From: a bacterium YEK0313
GTDB taxonomy: Bacteria > Pseudomonadota > Alphaproteobacteria > Rhizobiales > Phreatobacteraceae
Direction: 5' to 3'
DNA: 64,000 nt
Assembly (NCBI GenBank): GCA_000751295.2
Contig: CCMO02000001.1
Coordinates: 4,244,615 to 4,308,614 of the forward strand
Part shown: piece after piece, positions 37,580-46,160 of the stretch
Position numbering within the stretch: position 1 is the first letter of the stretch
How the letters are laid out: each line of letters opens with the position of its first letter
Position numbers and translations under genes: made by a program
The notes under the pieces: generated by a model
Databases searched by the model: none
Told to the model about the DNA's origin: nothing
Seen by the model: the letters and a program-made list of their open reading frames with translations, nothing else

Positions 37580-38494
37580 TCACCGCCGGCGGAACCGCTG
37601 GTCGGCGGCGAACAGGGCGGCGACCCAGTCGACGAAAACGCGCAGCTTGTTGCTGAGATGCCGGTTCGGCGGATAGACGACATGCATCGGGAAAGGCCTG
37701 CTGGTCCAGTCCGGCAGCACCTGCTTCAGCTGGCCGTCGGTCAGATAAGGACAGGCCATGAAGCCCGGCACCTGGGCGATGCCGAGCCCGGCGAGCGCCG
37801 CGGCGAGGAAGGCATTGCCGTCATTGACCGCCACCGCATAGCGCGGCGTGATCTCCAGCGTGTCGTTGCCGCGCAGGAAATCGTAGCTGCGCACCCGGCC
37901 GGTGCGCTGCTGGGTGAAGCCGACCACGTGATGGTCGGTCTCCAGCTCGAGCGGGTGCTTCGGCTCGCCCCGCCGCTCCAGATAGGACGGCGCCGCGCAG
38001 GTGATGAGGTGAATATCGGCGATCCGGCGCGCCACCAGCGACTGGTCGGTGATGGTCCCGGCCCGCACCACGCAGTCGACGCCGTCGCCGGCCAGGTCCG
38101 CCAGCCGGTCGGAGACGCCGAGATCGATCTGGATATCCGGATAGCGGGCATGGAAATCCGGTAGCGCCGGCACGATGACCAGCGAGGCGACCACCGTGCC
38201 GACATCGACGCGCAGCCGCCCCTGCAGGCTCGCATGCGAGAGGGTCATGCTGGCGTCGAGTTCGTCGACCTCGGCGAGAATGCGCACCACCCGCTCGTAA
38301 TAGGCCGCGCCGTCGGGCGTCACCGTCACGCGCCGTGTCGTGCGATTGAGCAGCTTGGTCTGGACATGGCTCTCCAGCGACTGGACGAGCTTGGTGAGGG
38401 TCGGTTTCGGCGTATTCAGCGCATCCGAGGCGCGGGTGAAATTGCCGGTCTCGACGACCCGGACGAAGGCCCGCATGGCCGCGAGCTGATCCAT
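37580..38494 (-). CDS. LysR family transcriptional regulator
   Basis: A regulator of 304 residues. The N-terminal winged helix (M-D-Q-L-A-A-M-R-A-F-V-R-V-V-E-T-G-N-F-T-R-A-S-D-A-L) and the effector-binding domain from about residue 90 are typical of the CrgA/PecT-like LysR subgroup (R-L-R-V-D-V-G, D-C-V-V-R-A-G). It is divergent from the hydrolase-like and RND efflux genes, the usual layout for a LysR activator of an efflux operon such as mexT-mexEF. The ATG at 38494 is the family start; 36 bp of extra frame upstream is unlikely. Confidence 0.93.
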   Translation of the reverse strand: MDQLAAMRAFVRVVETGNFTRASDALNTPKPTLTKLVQSLESHVQTKLLNRTTRRVTVTPDGAAYYERVVRILAEVDELDASMTLSHASLQGRLRVDVGTVVASLVIVPALPDFHARYPDIQIDLGVSDRLADLAGDGVDCVVRAGTITDQSLVARRIADIHLITCAAPSYLERRGEPKHPLELETDHHVVGFTQQRTGRVRSYDFLRGNDTLEITPRYAVAVNDGNAFLAAALAGLGIAQVPGFMACPYLTDGQLKQVLPDWTSRPFPMHVVYPPNRHLSNKLRVFVDWVAALFAADQRFRRR

Positions 38495-38719
38495 TCTCGT
38501 ACTTCCCTGCATGCGCCGACGACCGGCCATTTCGCGCGCTTGCGAAGGCCGGCAGCAGCCAGTGAGATTGTCGGGCTATTATTCACCCCTGGAAACAATG
38601 AAATTAATTTAGGCCTATTTATTGGACCCGCAAGCGGGCCCATTTGTTTGTCACCACGACAGGACGATGCCCGGGCTGAATGGCCTCGCCGCCCTGTTTG
38701 AAGGTGAGGCTTGGGTCCC
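38495..38719. promoter_or_regulatory. AT-rich divergent control region between the LysR and efflux genes
   Basis: This gap is unusually AT-rich for the window, mainly at 38570-38625. It holds a perfect palindrome AAATTAATTT (38601-38610) adjoining another, TAGGCCTA (38610-38617). These are plausible binding sites for the divergent LysR protein, with promoters for both directions. This is an inference from layout; no consensus box of this regulator is known. Confidence 0.5.
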
Positions 38720-39562
38720 ATGACCGTCACGACAACCGACCACATCATCGAGACCGGCACGCCGGAACGGGTGCGGGCGCGCGTCTATCGCAACGATGCC
38801 GCCCTGCGCGCAGCGCCCCTGGTGCTGCACCTGCACGGTGGCGCCTTCGTCAACGGCTCGCTGGAGGAAGGGGCCCCGATCGCCGGGCTGCTCGCCGAGG
38901 CAGGCGCGGTTGTGGTCTCGATCGAATATCCGCTCGCTCCGCTGAAGACCTTCCCAGGACCGCTGCAGAGCGCGTACCAGTCGCTCGCCCATGTCTACAA
39001 GAACCGCACCGTCTTCGCCGGCAAGGCCTCACCGCTCTATGTGGCGGGCGAAGAGGCTGGCGGCAATCTGGCGGCTGCGCTGGCCCTGATGGCGCGCGAC
39101 CAGCAGACCCCGCCGCTCGCCGGCCAGATCCTGCTCTCGCCCATGGTCGATGCGTGCCTTGCCACCCGCTCGATCCGCGAGGCCGAGGCAGGTCCGGTCG
39201 GGTGCCGCTGGGCCGATGGCTGGCACAGCTATCTCGGCTCGGCGGACAAGGCCTCGCACCCCTATGCGGCCCCGGGCGGCGCCACCCGCCTCGGCGACGT
39301 GCCTCCCGCCCTGGTCCTGACCGCCGAGGACGATCCGATGCGCGACGAAAGCCTGCGCTACGCGGATCAGCTCGAACATTGCGGCGTCGCGGTCACCCGC
39401 GAGGTCCTCGCCGGCCCCACCGGCTGGCCCTGTATCCTGTGCGGCTGCGGCAATCTCAGCGCGCCCTGGGTCGAGGAGACTCGCCGCCAGTTCGCGTCCT
39501 TCTTCGCCGAAACCGCCGGCCGGCGGATGGCAACCCCTTCCCTCCAGCCCGTCCGGGCCTGA
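38720..39562 (+). CDS. Alpha/beta-hydrolase (HSL-type) homologue lacking the catalytic serine
   Basis: A protein of 280 residues with the hormone-sensitive-lipase-type hydrolase fold: H-L-H-G-G-A-F-V (oxyanion HGG, residues 39-41), I-E-Y-P-L-A-P and A-E-D-D-P-M-R-D-E (acid position near 205). The nucleophile elbow, usually G-D-S-A-G-G, reads G-E-E-A-G-G (110-115), so Glu112 replaces the serine. The catalytic histidine position near 235 falls in P-T-G-W-P-C and is also lost. It is therefore probably not an esterase. It is the first gene after the LysR divergent promoter and precedes the RND efflux genes, so it may bind an effector or efflux substrate. Confidence 0.85.
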   Translation: MTVTTTDHIIETGTPERVRARVYRNDAALRAAPLVLHLHGGAFVNGSLEEGAPIAGLLAEAGAVVVSIEYPLAPLKTFPGPLQSAYQSLAHVYKNRTVFAGKASPLYVAGEEAGGNLAAALALMARDQQTPPLAGQILLSPMVDACLATRSIREAEAGPVGCRWADGWHSYLGSADKASHPYAAPGGATRLGDVPPALVLTAEDDPMRDESLRYADQLEHCGVAVTREVLAGPTGWPCILCGCGNLSAPWVEETRRQFASFFAETAGRRMATPSLQPVRA

Positions 39563-39596
39563 CGGGCGGCGGCGCGCGTTTCCCTCCAGCGCGCGC

Positions 39597-39624
39597 CGCG
39601 GCCCCGAAGGCCCGGCGGTTTTTT
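39597..39624 (+). terminator. Terminator-like hairpin between the hydrolase homologue and the efflux genes
   Basis: A GC-rich imperfect stem (CCGCGGCC pairing with GGCC-CG-GCGG across a short loop) ends at 39618 and is followed by six T (39619-39624). It lies 34 bp after the hydrolase stop and 88 bp before the adaptor start. It could cap the first gene or attenuate efflux expression. Confidence 0.6.
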
Positions 39625-39712
39625 CCTGACCCACCGTGTCGAAAGCGCTCCTTTCGAGACGATGAACCTTTGTCTCCTGCACGCCCCCTTTTGCATTCCG
39701 GAGCACATTCCC

Positions 39713-41020
39713 GTGACCGCCGATCCGTCCCATCAGAACCCATCCGCTCTGCCCGCCGCCACGGTTGCCGCCGATGCGGCGCCCACCGAACACCAGCCGC
39801 GTCGCGCAGGCCTTGCCGGCAAGATCGTCGCCGGCCTCCTCGTCGCGACCGCGCTCGCCGCCGGCGTTGCCGTCTTCGGCGGACCCGGCGAGAAGGCGCG
39901 CGCCGACAATCCCGCCGCCGCCGCGCCGCCGGCCCTGCCCGTATCGGTCGCGACCGTCGAGCCGCGCGATGCCATCGCCTGGGACGAATTCTCCGGCCGC
40001 CTCGAAGCCATCGAACGGGTCGACGTCCGCTCCCGCGTCGCCGGCTCGGTCCAGTCGGTGCACTTCCGCGAAGGCGCGCTCGTCAAGCAGGGCGATCTTC
40101 TCGTGACCATCGATCCGGCGCCCTATGCGGCCGAGGTCGAAAGGGCCGAGGCGCAGGTCGCTGCCGCCGAGGCGCGCGTCGCACTGGCCCGCACCGAGCT
40201 CGCGCGCGGCCGGCAGCTGGTCGATTCGCGCGTCGTTTCCGTCCGCGATCTCGACCAGCGCACCAACGCCTTCCGCGAAGGCGAGGCCAATCTGCGTGCG
40301 GCCCAGGCGGCGCTGCAGTCGGCCCGCCTCAATCTCGGCTATACGGAAGTGCGCGCGCCCGTCGCCGGGCGCGTCGGCCGGCTCGAAGTGACCGTCGGCA
40401 ATCTCGTACCGGCAGGCCCCGGCGCGCCGGTGCTGACCACCCTCGTATCGGTCAATCCGATCTATGCCAGCTTCAACGCCGACGAGCAGGCGGTGGCCCG
40501 CGCGCTCAATTCGCTTGGCGCCGGCAGCAATGTCACCGCCGAGCTCGGCCGGATCCCGGTGGAGATGCTGACCGCAACGCGCGGCAGCGAGCGGGTGCGC
40601 GGCACGCTGCAGCTCGTCGACAACCAGGTCGACGCGCGCACCGGCACGGTGCGCATGCGCGCCGTCTTCGACAATCCCGACGGCACGCTGATGCCGGGCC
40701 AGTTCGCCCGGCTGCGCATGGGCCAGGCCCGCGCCGAGCCAGCCTTGCTGATCACCGACCGGGCCGTCGGCACCGACCAGGACAAGAAGTTCGTCATGGT
40801 GGTCGGCGACGACGGCAAGGCAACCTATCGCGCGGTGGTGCTGGGTGCGGCCAATGACGGGCTGAGGGTGGTCACGAGCGGCCTGCAGCCCGGCGAACGC
40901 ATCATCGTCAACGGCCTGCAGCGCGTGCGCCCCGGTGACCGCGTAGTGGCCCAGCCCGTGCCGATGGACCTGCGCAACACCGCCGAGGCCCGCGTGACGG
41001 CGGCCGCACCCCAGAATTGA
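39713..41020 (+). CDS. RND efflux periplasmic adaptor (MexE/AcrA family)
   Basis: A membrane-fusion protein of 435 residues that links the inner-membrane RND pump to an outer-membrane channel. After an N-terminal anchor (G-L-A-G-K-I-V-A-G-L-L-V-A-T-A-L) come the beta-barrel/lipoyl part (V-H-F-R-E-G-A-L-V-K-Q-G-D-L-L), the hairpin E-R-A-E-A-Q-V-A-A-A-E-A-R-V, and V-R-A-P-V-A-G-R-V. The C-terminal membrane-proximal domain contains V-V-T-S-G-L-Q-P-G-E-R-I-I-V-N-G-L. I use the GTG at 39713 (GGAG upstream, family-like N-terminus); an ATG at 39662 would add 17 unnatural residues. The RND permease follows 82 bp downstream. Together they resemble MexEF/BpeEF-like systems. Confidence 0.93.
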   Translation: MTADPSHQNPSALPAATVAADAAPTEHQPRRAGLAGKIVAGLLVATALAAGVAVFGGPGEKARADNPAAAAPPALPVSVATVEPRDAIAWDEFSGRLEAIERVDVRSRVAGSVQSVHFREGALVKQGDLLVTIDPAPYAAEVERAEAQVAAAEARVALARTELARGRQLVDSRVVSVRDLDQRTNAFREGEANLRAAQAALQSARLNLGYTEVRAPVAGRVGRLEVTVGNLVPAGPGAPVLTTLVSVNPIYASFNADEQAVARALNSLGAGSNVTAELGRIPVEMLTATRGSERVRGTLQLVDNQVDARTGTVRMRAVFDNPDGTLMPGQFARLRMGQARAEPALLITDRAVGTDQDKKFVMVVGDDGKATYRAVVLGAANDGLRVVTSGLQPGERIIVNGLQRVRPGDRVVAQPVPMDLRNTAEARVTAAAPQN

Positions 41021-41102
41021 ACGGACGGCCGCCCGGCGCCCGCCGCGGCGGCCCTTTTCCCCCTTCCAGACAAAACCTGCCATCCCCTCGCGGGAGGACG
41101 TG

Positions 41103-44100
41103 ATGAATCTGTCCAAATTTTTCGTCGATCGCCCGATTTTCGCGGGCGTTCTGTCGGTCCTGATCTTCCTTGCCGGCCTCCTTGCCCTGCGCGTCATGCC
41201 GATCTCGGAATATCCCGAAGTGGCGCCGCCCTCGGTCGTCGTGCGCGCGCAATATCCCGGCGCCAATCCGCGGGTCATCGCGGAAACGGTGGCGACGCCC
41301 ATCGAGGAGGCCATCAACGGCGTCGAGGGCATGCTCTACATGTCGAGCCAGGCGACCACCGACGGCCTGATGACGCTGACCGTCACCTTCCGGCTCGGCA
41401 TGGACCCGGACAAGGCCCAGCAGCTCGTGCAGAACCGCGTCTCGCAGGCCGAGCCGCGCCTGCCGGAAGAGGTGCGCCGGCTCGGCGTCACCACGGTCAA
41501 GAGCTCGCCCGACCTCACCATGGTCGTGCACCTCCTGTCGCCGAACGACCGCTACGACATGACCTATCTGCGCAACTACGCCATCCTCAACGTCAAGGAC
41601 CGGCTGGCGCGCATCAACGGCGTCGGCCAGATCCAGCTGTTCGGCGCGGGCGACTATTCCATGCGCGTCTGGCTCGATCCGCAGAAGGTCGCCGAGCGCG
41701 GCCTTTCGGCGAGCGACGTGGTGCGCGAGATCCGCGCCCAGAACGTCCAGGCCGCGGCCGGCGTCGTCGGCGCCTCGCCCGGCCTGCCGGGCCTCGACCT
41801 GCAGCTCTCGGTGAACGCCCAGGGGCGCCTGCAGACGGAGGAGCAGTTCGGCGACATCGTCGTCAGGACCGGCGCGAACGGCGACGTGACGCGGCTGCGC
41901 GACATTGCCCGCCTCGAGCTCGGTGCCTCCGAATATGCCCTGCGCTCGCTGCTCGACAACAAGGCCGCGGTAGCGGTGGCGGTGTTCCAGTCGCCCGGCT
42001 CGAACGCCCTGCAGATCTCCGACCAGGTGCGCGCCACCATGGCCGAGCTGAAGGGCTACATGCCCGACGGTGTCGACTACCGCATCGTCTATGACCCGAC
42101 CCAGTTCGTCCGCGCCTCGATCGACGCCGTCGTGCACACCCTGCTCGAGGCGGTGCTGCTGGTGGTGCTGGTGGTGATCCTGTTCCTGCAGACCTGGCGG
42201 GCCTCGATCATCCCGCTGATCGCCGTGCCGGTCTCGATCGTCGGTACCTTCGCGGTGATGTATGTCTTCGGCTTCTCGATCAACGCGCTGACCTTGTTCG
42301 GCCTGGTCCTGGCCATCGGCATCGTCGTCGACGACGCCATTGTCGTGGTCGAGAATGTCGAGCGCAACATCGAGGAAGGGCACGATCCGCGTGAGGCGAC
42401 CTATCGGGCCATGCGCGAAGTGTCCGGCCCGATCATCGCCATCGCGCTGGTGCTGGTCGCCGTCTTCGTGCCGCTCGCCTTCATCACCGGCCTCACCGGC
42501 CAGTTCTACAAGCAGTTCGCGCTGACCATCGCGATCTCGACCGTCATCTCGGCGGTCAACTCGCTGACCTTGTCGCCGGCGCTCGCCGCGCTCCTCCTGA
42601 AGGGCCACGACGCGCCGAAGGACCGGCTGACCCGCGCGCTCGAATTCCTGTTCGGCTGGCTGTTCCGCGGCTTCAACCGCGCCTTTGCCCGCGGCTCGAA
42701 CGCCTACAGCGCCTCGGTCGGCCGGATCATCTCGCGCAAGGCGCTGATGATGGGCCTCTATGTCGTGCTGGTCGGCGCCACTTTCGGCCTGTTCCGTGCC
42801 GTGCCCGGCGGTTTCGTGCCGGGCCAGGACAAGCAGTATCTCGTCGGCTTCGCGCAGCTCCCCGACGGCGCCACCCTCGACCGGACGGAAGAGGTGATCC
42901 GCCGGATGAGCGAGATCGCCCTGAAGCAGCCCGGCGTCGAAAGCGCCGTCGCCTTTCCGGGCCTCTCGATCAACGGTTTCACCAACTCGTCGAATTCCGG
43001 CATCGTCTTCGTGACGCTGAAGCCCTTCGCCGAGCGCCGTGCGCCGGAACTCTCGGGCAATGCGGTCGCCGGCGCGCTGAACCAGAAGTTCGCCGCGATC
43101 CAGGAGGCCTTCATCGCCATGTTCCCGCCGCCGCCGGTGGCCGGCCTCGGCACGATCGGCGGCTTCAAGCTGCAGATCGAGGACCGCGCCGGTCTCGGTT
43201 ATGCCGCGCTCGACGAGGCGACCAAGGCTTTCCTCGCCCGCGCCGCGCGCGCGCCGGAGCTCGCGGGCCTGTTCTCCAGCTTCCAGATCAACGTGCCGCA
43301 GCTCTATGCCGATATCGACCGGACCAAGGTTCGCCAGCTCGGCGTGACCCTGACCGACGTTTTCGACACGATGCAGATCTATCTCGGCTCGCTCTACGTC
43401 AACGACTTCAACCGCTTCGGCCGCACCTATTCGGTGCGTGTCCAGGCCGACGCGCCGTTCCGCGCCCGCGCCGAGGACATCGGCCAGTTGCAGGTGCGCT
43501 CGGGCAGCGGCCAGATGGTGCCGCTCGCCGCGCTGATGAACGTCAATGCCAGCGCCGGACCGGAACGGGCCATGCGCTACAACGGCTTCCTGACCGCCGA
43601 CGTCAATGGCGGCGCAGCGCCGGGCTACTCCACGGGCGAAGCCCAGGCGGCGGTCGAGCGCATTGCCAAGGAGACGCTGCCGCGCGGCATCGCGTTCGAA
43701 TGGACCGACCTCACCTATCAGGAGATCCTCGCCGGCAATTCCTCGCTCGTCGTCTTCCCGCTCGCCATCCTCCTCGTCTTCCTCGTGCTGGCGGCGCAAT
43801 ACGAGAGCCTGACACTACCGCTGTCGATCATCATGATCGTGCCGATGGGTCTGCTCGCCGCCATGACCGGTGTCTGGCTGTCCAACGGCGACAACAACGT
43901 CTTCACCCAGATCGGTCTCATCGTGCTGGTCGGACTGTCGGCGAAGAATGCCATCCTGATCGTCGAGTTCGCCCGCGAGCTGGAATTTGCCGGGCGCACG
44001 CCCGTGCAGGCGGCGATCGAGGCGAGCCGCCTGCGGCTGCGCCCGATCCTGATGACCTCGCTCGCCTTCATCATGGGCGTGCTGCCGCTGGTCACCTCGA

Positions 44101-44300
44101 CCGGTGCCGGCGCCGAGATGCGCCATGCCATGGGCGTCGCGGTCTTCGCCGGCATGCTTGGCGTTACGCTGTTCGGCCTGTTCCTGACGCCGGTCTTCTA
44201 CGTGCTGCTGCGGCGCCTCGCCGGCAACCGCCGGCTGAAGCACCATGGCGAGGTGCCGGCCGCCGCGCCCGTGAAGATGCCGGCCGACGCTCACGCCTGA
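41103..44300 (+). CDS. RND multidrug efflux permease (HAE1 type)
   Basis: A proton-driven inner-membrane pump of 1065 residues. The opening F-F-V-D-R-P-I-F-A-G-V-L is the hallmark of HAE1 pumps. Twelve transmembrane segments in two groups flank two large periplasmic loops. The TM4 proton-relay D-D-A-I-V-V-V-E-N-V-E-R is intact with both aspartates. The second half has R-L-R-P-I-L-M-T-S and the TM cluster near its end. The ATG at 41103 follows GGAGG at five bases. It pairs with the upstream adaptor, but no outer-membrane factor gene follows, so a shared channel must be used. A LysR gene upstream likely controls it. The typical substrates are hydrophobic drugs, but this is untested. Confidence 0.97.
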   Translation: MNLSKFFVDRPIFAGVLSVLIFLAGLLALRVMPISEYPEVAPPSVVVRAQYPGANPRVIAETVATPIEEAINGVEGMLYMSSQATTDGLMTLTVTFRLGMDPDKAQQLVQNRVSQAEPRLPEEVRRLGVTTVKSSPDLTMVVHLLSPNDRYDMTYLRNYAILNVKDRLARINGVGQIQLFGAGDYSMRVWLDPQKVAERGLSASDVVREIRAQNVQAAAGVVGASPGLPGLDLQLSVNAQGRLQTEEQFGDIVVRTGANGDVTRLRDIARLELGASEYALRSLLDNKAAVAVAVFQSPGSNALQISDQVRATMAELKGYMPDGVDYRIVYDPTQFVRASIDAVVHTLLEAVLLVVLVVILFLQTWRASIIPLIAVPVSIVGTFAVMYVFGFSINALTLFGLVLAIGIVVDDAIVVVENVERNIEEGHDPREATYRAMREVSGPIIAIALVLVAVFVPLAFITGLTGQFYKQFALTIAISTVISAVNSLTLSPALAALLLKGHDAPKDRLTRALEFLFGWLFRGFNRAFARGSNAYSASVGRIISRKALMMGLYVVLVGATFGLFRAVPGGFVPGQDKQYLVGFAQLPDGATLDRTEEVIRRMSEIALKQPGVESAVAFPGLSINGFTNSSNSGIVFVTLKPFAERRAPELSGNAVAGALNQKFAAIQEAFIAMFPPPPVAGLGTIGGFKLQIEDRAGLGYAALDEATKAFLARAARAPELAGLFSSFQINVPQLYADIDRTKVRQLGVTLTDVFDTMQIYLGSLYVNDFNRFGRTYSVRVQADAPFRARAEDIGQLQVRSGSGQMVPLAALMNVNASAGPERAMRYNGFLTADVNGGAAPGYSTGEAQAAVERIAKETLPRGIAFEWTDLTYQEILAGNSSLVVFPLAILLVFLVLAAQYESLTLPLSIIMIVPMGLLAAMTGVWLSNGDNNVFTQIGLIVLVGLSAKNAILIVEFARELEFAGRTPVQAAIEASRLRLRPILMTSLAFIMGVLPLVTSTGAGAEMRHAMGVAVFAGMLGVTLFGLFLTPVFYVLLRRLAGNRRLKHHGEVPAAAPVKMPADAHA

Positions 44301-44332
44301 AAGGGTGAAAGCGCCTGATTTCAAAAGTTTGC

Positions 44333-44365
44333 GGCGCCCTTCCGATTCAGGATCGGAAGGGCGCC
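44333..44365. terminator. Hairpin between convergent RND permease and monooxygenase-like genes
   Basis: A perfect 14-bp stem (44333-44346 with 44352-44365) with a five-base loop lies midway between the two stop codons. On the minus strand it is followed by GCAAACTTTTG, so it serves best as the terminator of the 44399-44713 gene, while also stopping the efflux transcript. Confidence 0.7.
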
Positions 44366-44398
44366 GTGGCGTTGAAAGAATGCCGCGGCCGATCCGGT

Positions 44399-44713
44399 CT
44401 ACGCATCCGAGAGAATCTCGTTGGTGACGTTGTCGACCACGATCGGGCTCTCGAAATAGACGATCGAAGGATCGGTACCGTATTTCTCGCGGACGAAGGC
44501 CTTCCAGCTTTCCGTATAGAGCGCCTCGGCATCCGCACGCGACCGCCAGAGATAGAGGCCGCCGGCCGTCGCGCCATCCTCCGACAGGATGTAGGTCTTG
44601 CGCAGGAGGCCGGCGACGCCGCGATATTTGGGGGCGGTGCTCTGAAAAATGCGCTGCGCCTCGTCGCGCGTGATCGGCTTCTGCAGCTTGAACGTCGTGA
44701 TGCTGGTGATCAT
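44399..44713 (-). CDS. YdhR-like small monooxygenase / stress-response protein
   Basis: A protein of 104 residues in the dimeric alpha-beta-barrel superfamily. I-T-S-I-T-T-F-K-L at the start, Y-R-G-V-A-G-L-L-R-K-T-Y-I-L and G-G-L-Y-L-W-R-S-R-A-D-A-E-A-L-Y match the YdhR/mono-oxygenase type and the A-B-M-like family, whose members oxidise quinones or small aromatics. The ATG at 44713 follows AGGAGGGATCC. It is divergent from a TetR gene with a shared operator, so it is probably the regulated target. The real substrate is unknown. Confidence 0.8.
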   Translation of the reverse strand: MITSITTFKLQKPITRDEAQRIFQSTAPKYRGVAGLLRKTYILSEDGATAGGLYLWRSRADAEALYTESWKAFVREKYGTDPSIVYFESPIVVDNVTNEILSDA

Positions 44714-44789
44714 TGGATCCCTCCTTGCGCAGTCGAGATGCATGGGACGGCGATGCGATCTTGCACCCGATGCGCCGACCTGCCATTTT

Positions 44790-44823
44790 TGTCATTGATG
44801 TCAATCTTGACAATCATGTCAAG
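44790..44823. promoter_or_regulatory. Probable TetR operator with overlapping TGTCAA/TTGACA half-sites
   Basis: Four half-sites lie in alternating orientation: TGTCAT (44790), TGTCAA (44799), TTGACA (44807) and TGTCAA (44817). They form two perfect dyads sharing one arm: TGTCAA-N2-TTGACA (44799-44812) and CTTGACA-N4-TGTCAAG (44806-44823). The second ends eight bases before the TetR start codon. The same bases contain a minus-strand TTGACA with ATCAAT 17 bp later, a possible promoter for the monooxygenase-like gene. Confidence 0.75.
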
Positions 44824-44831
44824 ATCCATCG

Positions 44832-45419
44832 ATGGAGGAGCGATTGGCCGGCGTCAGGCAGTTCGATGAGGCAGCGATGCTCGAGGAGGCGCTCGCGCTG
44901 TTCTGGCGCCAGGGGGCCGCGGCAACCTCCATGCTCGACCTCGCCGCGGCGACCGGCGTCCAGCGCGGCTCGCTCTACAACGCCTATGGCGACAAGGAGG
45001 CGATCTTCCTGCGCGCCTTCGACCTCTATGCCGCCCGCTTCCTGGATGGCGCCGGAGCCAGCCTGGAGGGCGGCGACGCCGGGCTGGTGCTGCGGCGGTT
45101 CTTCGACACGGTGATCGCCAACATGACCTCGGGTACCCCCGCGCGCGGCTGCCTGACGACCAAGACCGCCGGTGACGGCAGCCTCGCCAGCGAGCGCATC
45201 AAGGAAAAGCTCGGCGGCTTTCTCGACCGGCTTGCAGCCATCGTCGAGGCGGCGCTGTCGCGCCCCGCCATCCGCGCCGGGCTGGCGCTGGAGCCGGCCC
45301 AGGCGGCCATGGTCGTGGTGACCTTCACGCGCGGCCTCGCCGTGATGGAGCGCGTCCACGGCGACCGGACAGCGCTCGCGCGCGCGGCCGACGGATTGAT
45401 CCGGGCGCTCGTCAGATAG
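44832..45419 (+). CDS. TetR/AcrR family transcriptional regulator
   Basis: A repressor of 195 residues. The N-terminal HTH (A-L-F-W-R-Q-G-A-A-A-T-S-M-L-D-L-A-A-A-T-G-V then R-G-S-L-Y-N-A-Y-G-D-K) binds DNA; the helical C-terminal part binds an inducer. There is no Shine-Dalgarno site before the ATG at 44832 and the operator ends only eight bases upstream, which suggests a leaderless or very short leader mRNA and autoregulation. It is divergent from the monooxygenase-like gene, its likely target. Confidence 0.92.
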   Translation: MEERLAGVRQFDEAAMLEEALALFWRQGAAATSMLDLAAATGVQRGSLYNAYGDKEAIFLRAFDLYAARFLDGAGASLEGGDAGLVLRRFFDTVIANMTSGTPARGCLTTKTAGDGSLASERIKEKLGGFLDRLAAIVEAALSRPAIRAGLALEPAQAAMVVVTFTRGLAVMERVHGDRTALARAADGLIRALVR

Positions 45420-45440
45420 CGGCCGCGCCGTGCGCCGGCG

Positions 45441-46127
45441 TCAGCGCTGTTCGAGGATCGCGACCATGTCGCGATAGCCGCGGTCGCGGGCAAGCTTCAG
45501 CGGCGTGTGGCCCTGCCCGTCGGCAAGGTCCCGCCGGGCGCCGGCTTCGACGAGCGCCCTGACCGTCGCGACATGGCGCGGCCCGCCCCTGCCGAGGATC
45601 ACCGCCTCGATCAGCGCGGTCCAGCCGAGATTGTTGACATGGTCGAGCGGCGCACCGGCGGCGATCAGGGCCTGCACGACACCGTCATGGCCGAGATGGG
45701 CCGCCGCGATCAGCGCCGTGCCATCATAGGGACTGGTGACGGCGCGCGGATCGGCGCCGAGCGCGAGCCCGAGCCGCAAGGTCGCAAGATCGTCATTGAC
45801 GGCCGCGATGGTCAGGATGTCGTAGGAGCGGTTTTCGAGGGCACGCGGATCGGCACCGGCGGCAACCAGAGCCCGCATGGCCGCATGCCGACCGAAAAAG
45901 GCGGCGACATGCAGCGGCGCGCGGCCGGCGCCATCGCGCGCATTCAAGTCCACGCCGGTTGCGGCAAGCCGTCCGATCCCGGCAGCATCGTCCCGGGCCG
46001 CGGCGGCATGCAGCCCGCGATAGGCGGAAAGCTCGGCGGCCGAGGGCGGCGTCTGCGCCGCGGCCGGGCGATCGGCTGCGGAAAGAGCGAGAACGGCGAG
46101 AAGGGCCGTCATGGTCAGATATCGCAC
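45441..46127 (-). CDS. Exported ankyrin repeat protein
   Basis: A protein of 228 residues from a GTG start with AGGAGG five to six bases upstream. A signal peptide (M-R-Y-L-T-M-T-A-L-L-A-V-L-A-L...A-A-A-Q, cut near residue 25) sends it to the periplasm. Five to six ankyrin repeats follow, with repeat cores such as G-R-A-P-L-H-V-A-A-F-F-G-R, D-G-T-A-L-I-A-A-A-H-L-G-H and G-H-T-P-L-K-L-A-R-D-R-G-Y. Exported ankyrin proteins can protect periplasmic redox enzymes (AnkB with KatB in Pseudomonas). It lies 33 bp after the HbpS-like gene and probably shares its transcript. Confidence 0.88.
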   Translation of the reverse strand: MRYLTMTALLAVLALSAADRPAAAQTPPSAAELSAYRGLHAAAARDDAAGIGRLAATGVDLNARDGAGRAPLHVAAFFGRHAAMRALVAAGADPRALENRSYDILTIAAVNDDLATLRLGLALGADPRAVTSPYDGTALIAAAHLGHDGVVQALIAAGAPLDHVNNLGWTALIEAVILGRGGPRHVATVRALVEAGARRDLADGQGHTPLKLARDRGYRDMVAILEQR

Positions 46128-46160
46128 GCGGCCCTCCTCTCCCCCCAACCTCGCGCGCCT

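Noticed and set aside
40908..43799. Minus-strand open frame (963 codons) across the RND permease.
   Set aside because: Shadow of the RND gene; very rich in His, Asp, Arg and Gly, with no family features.
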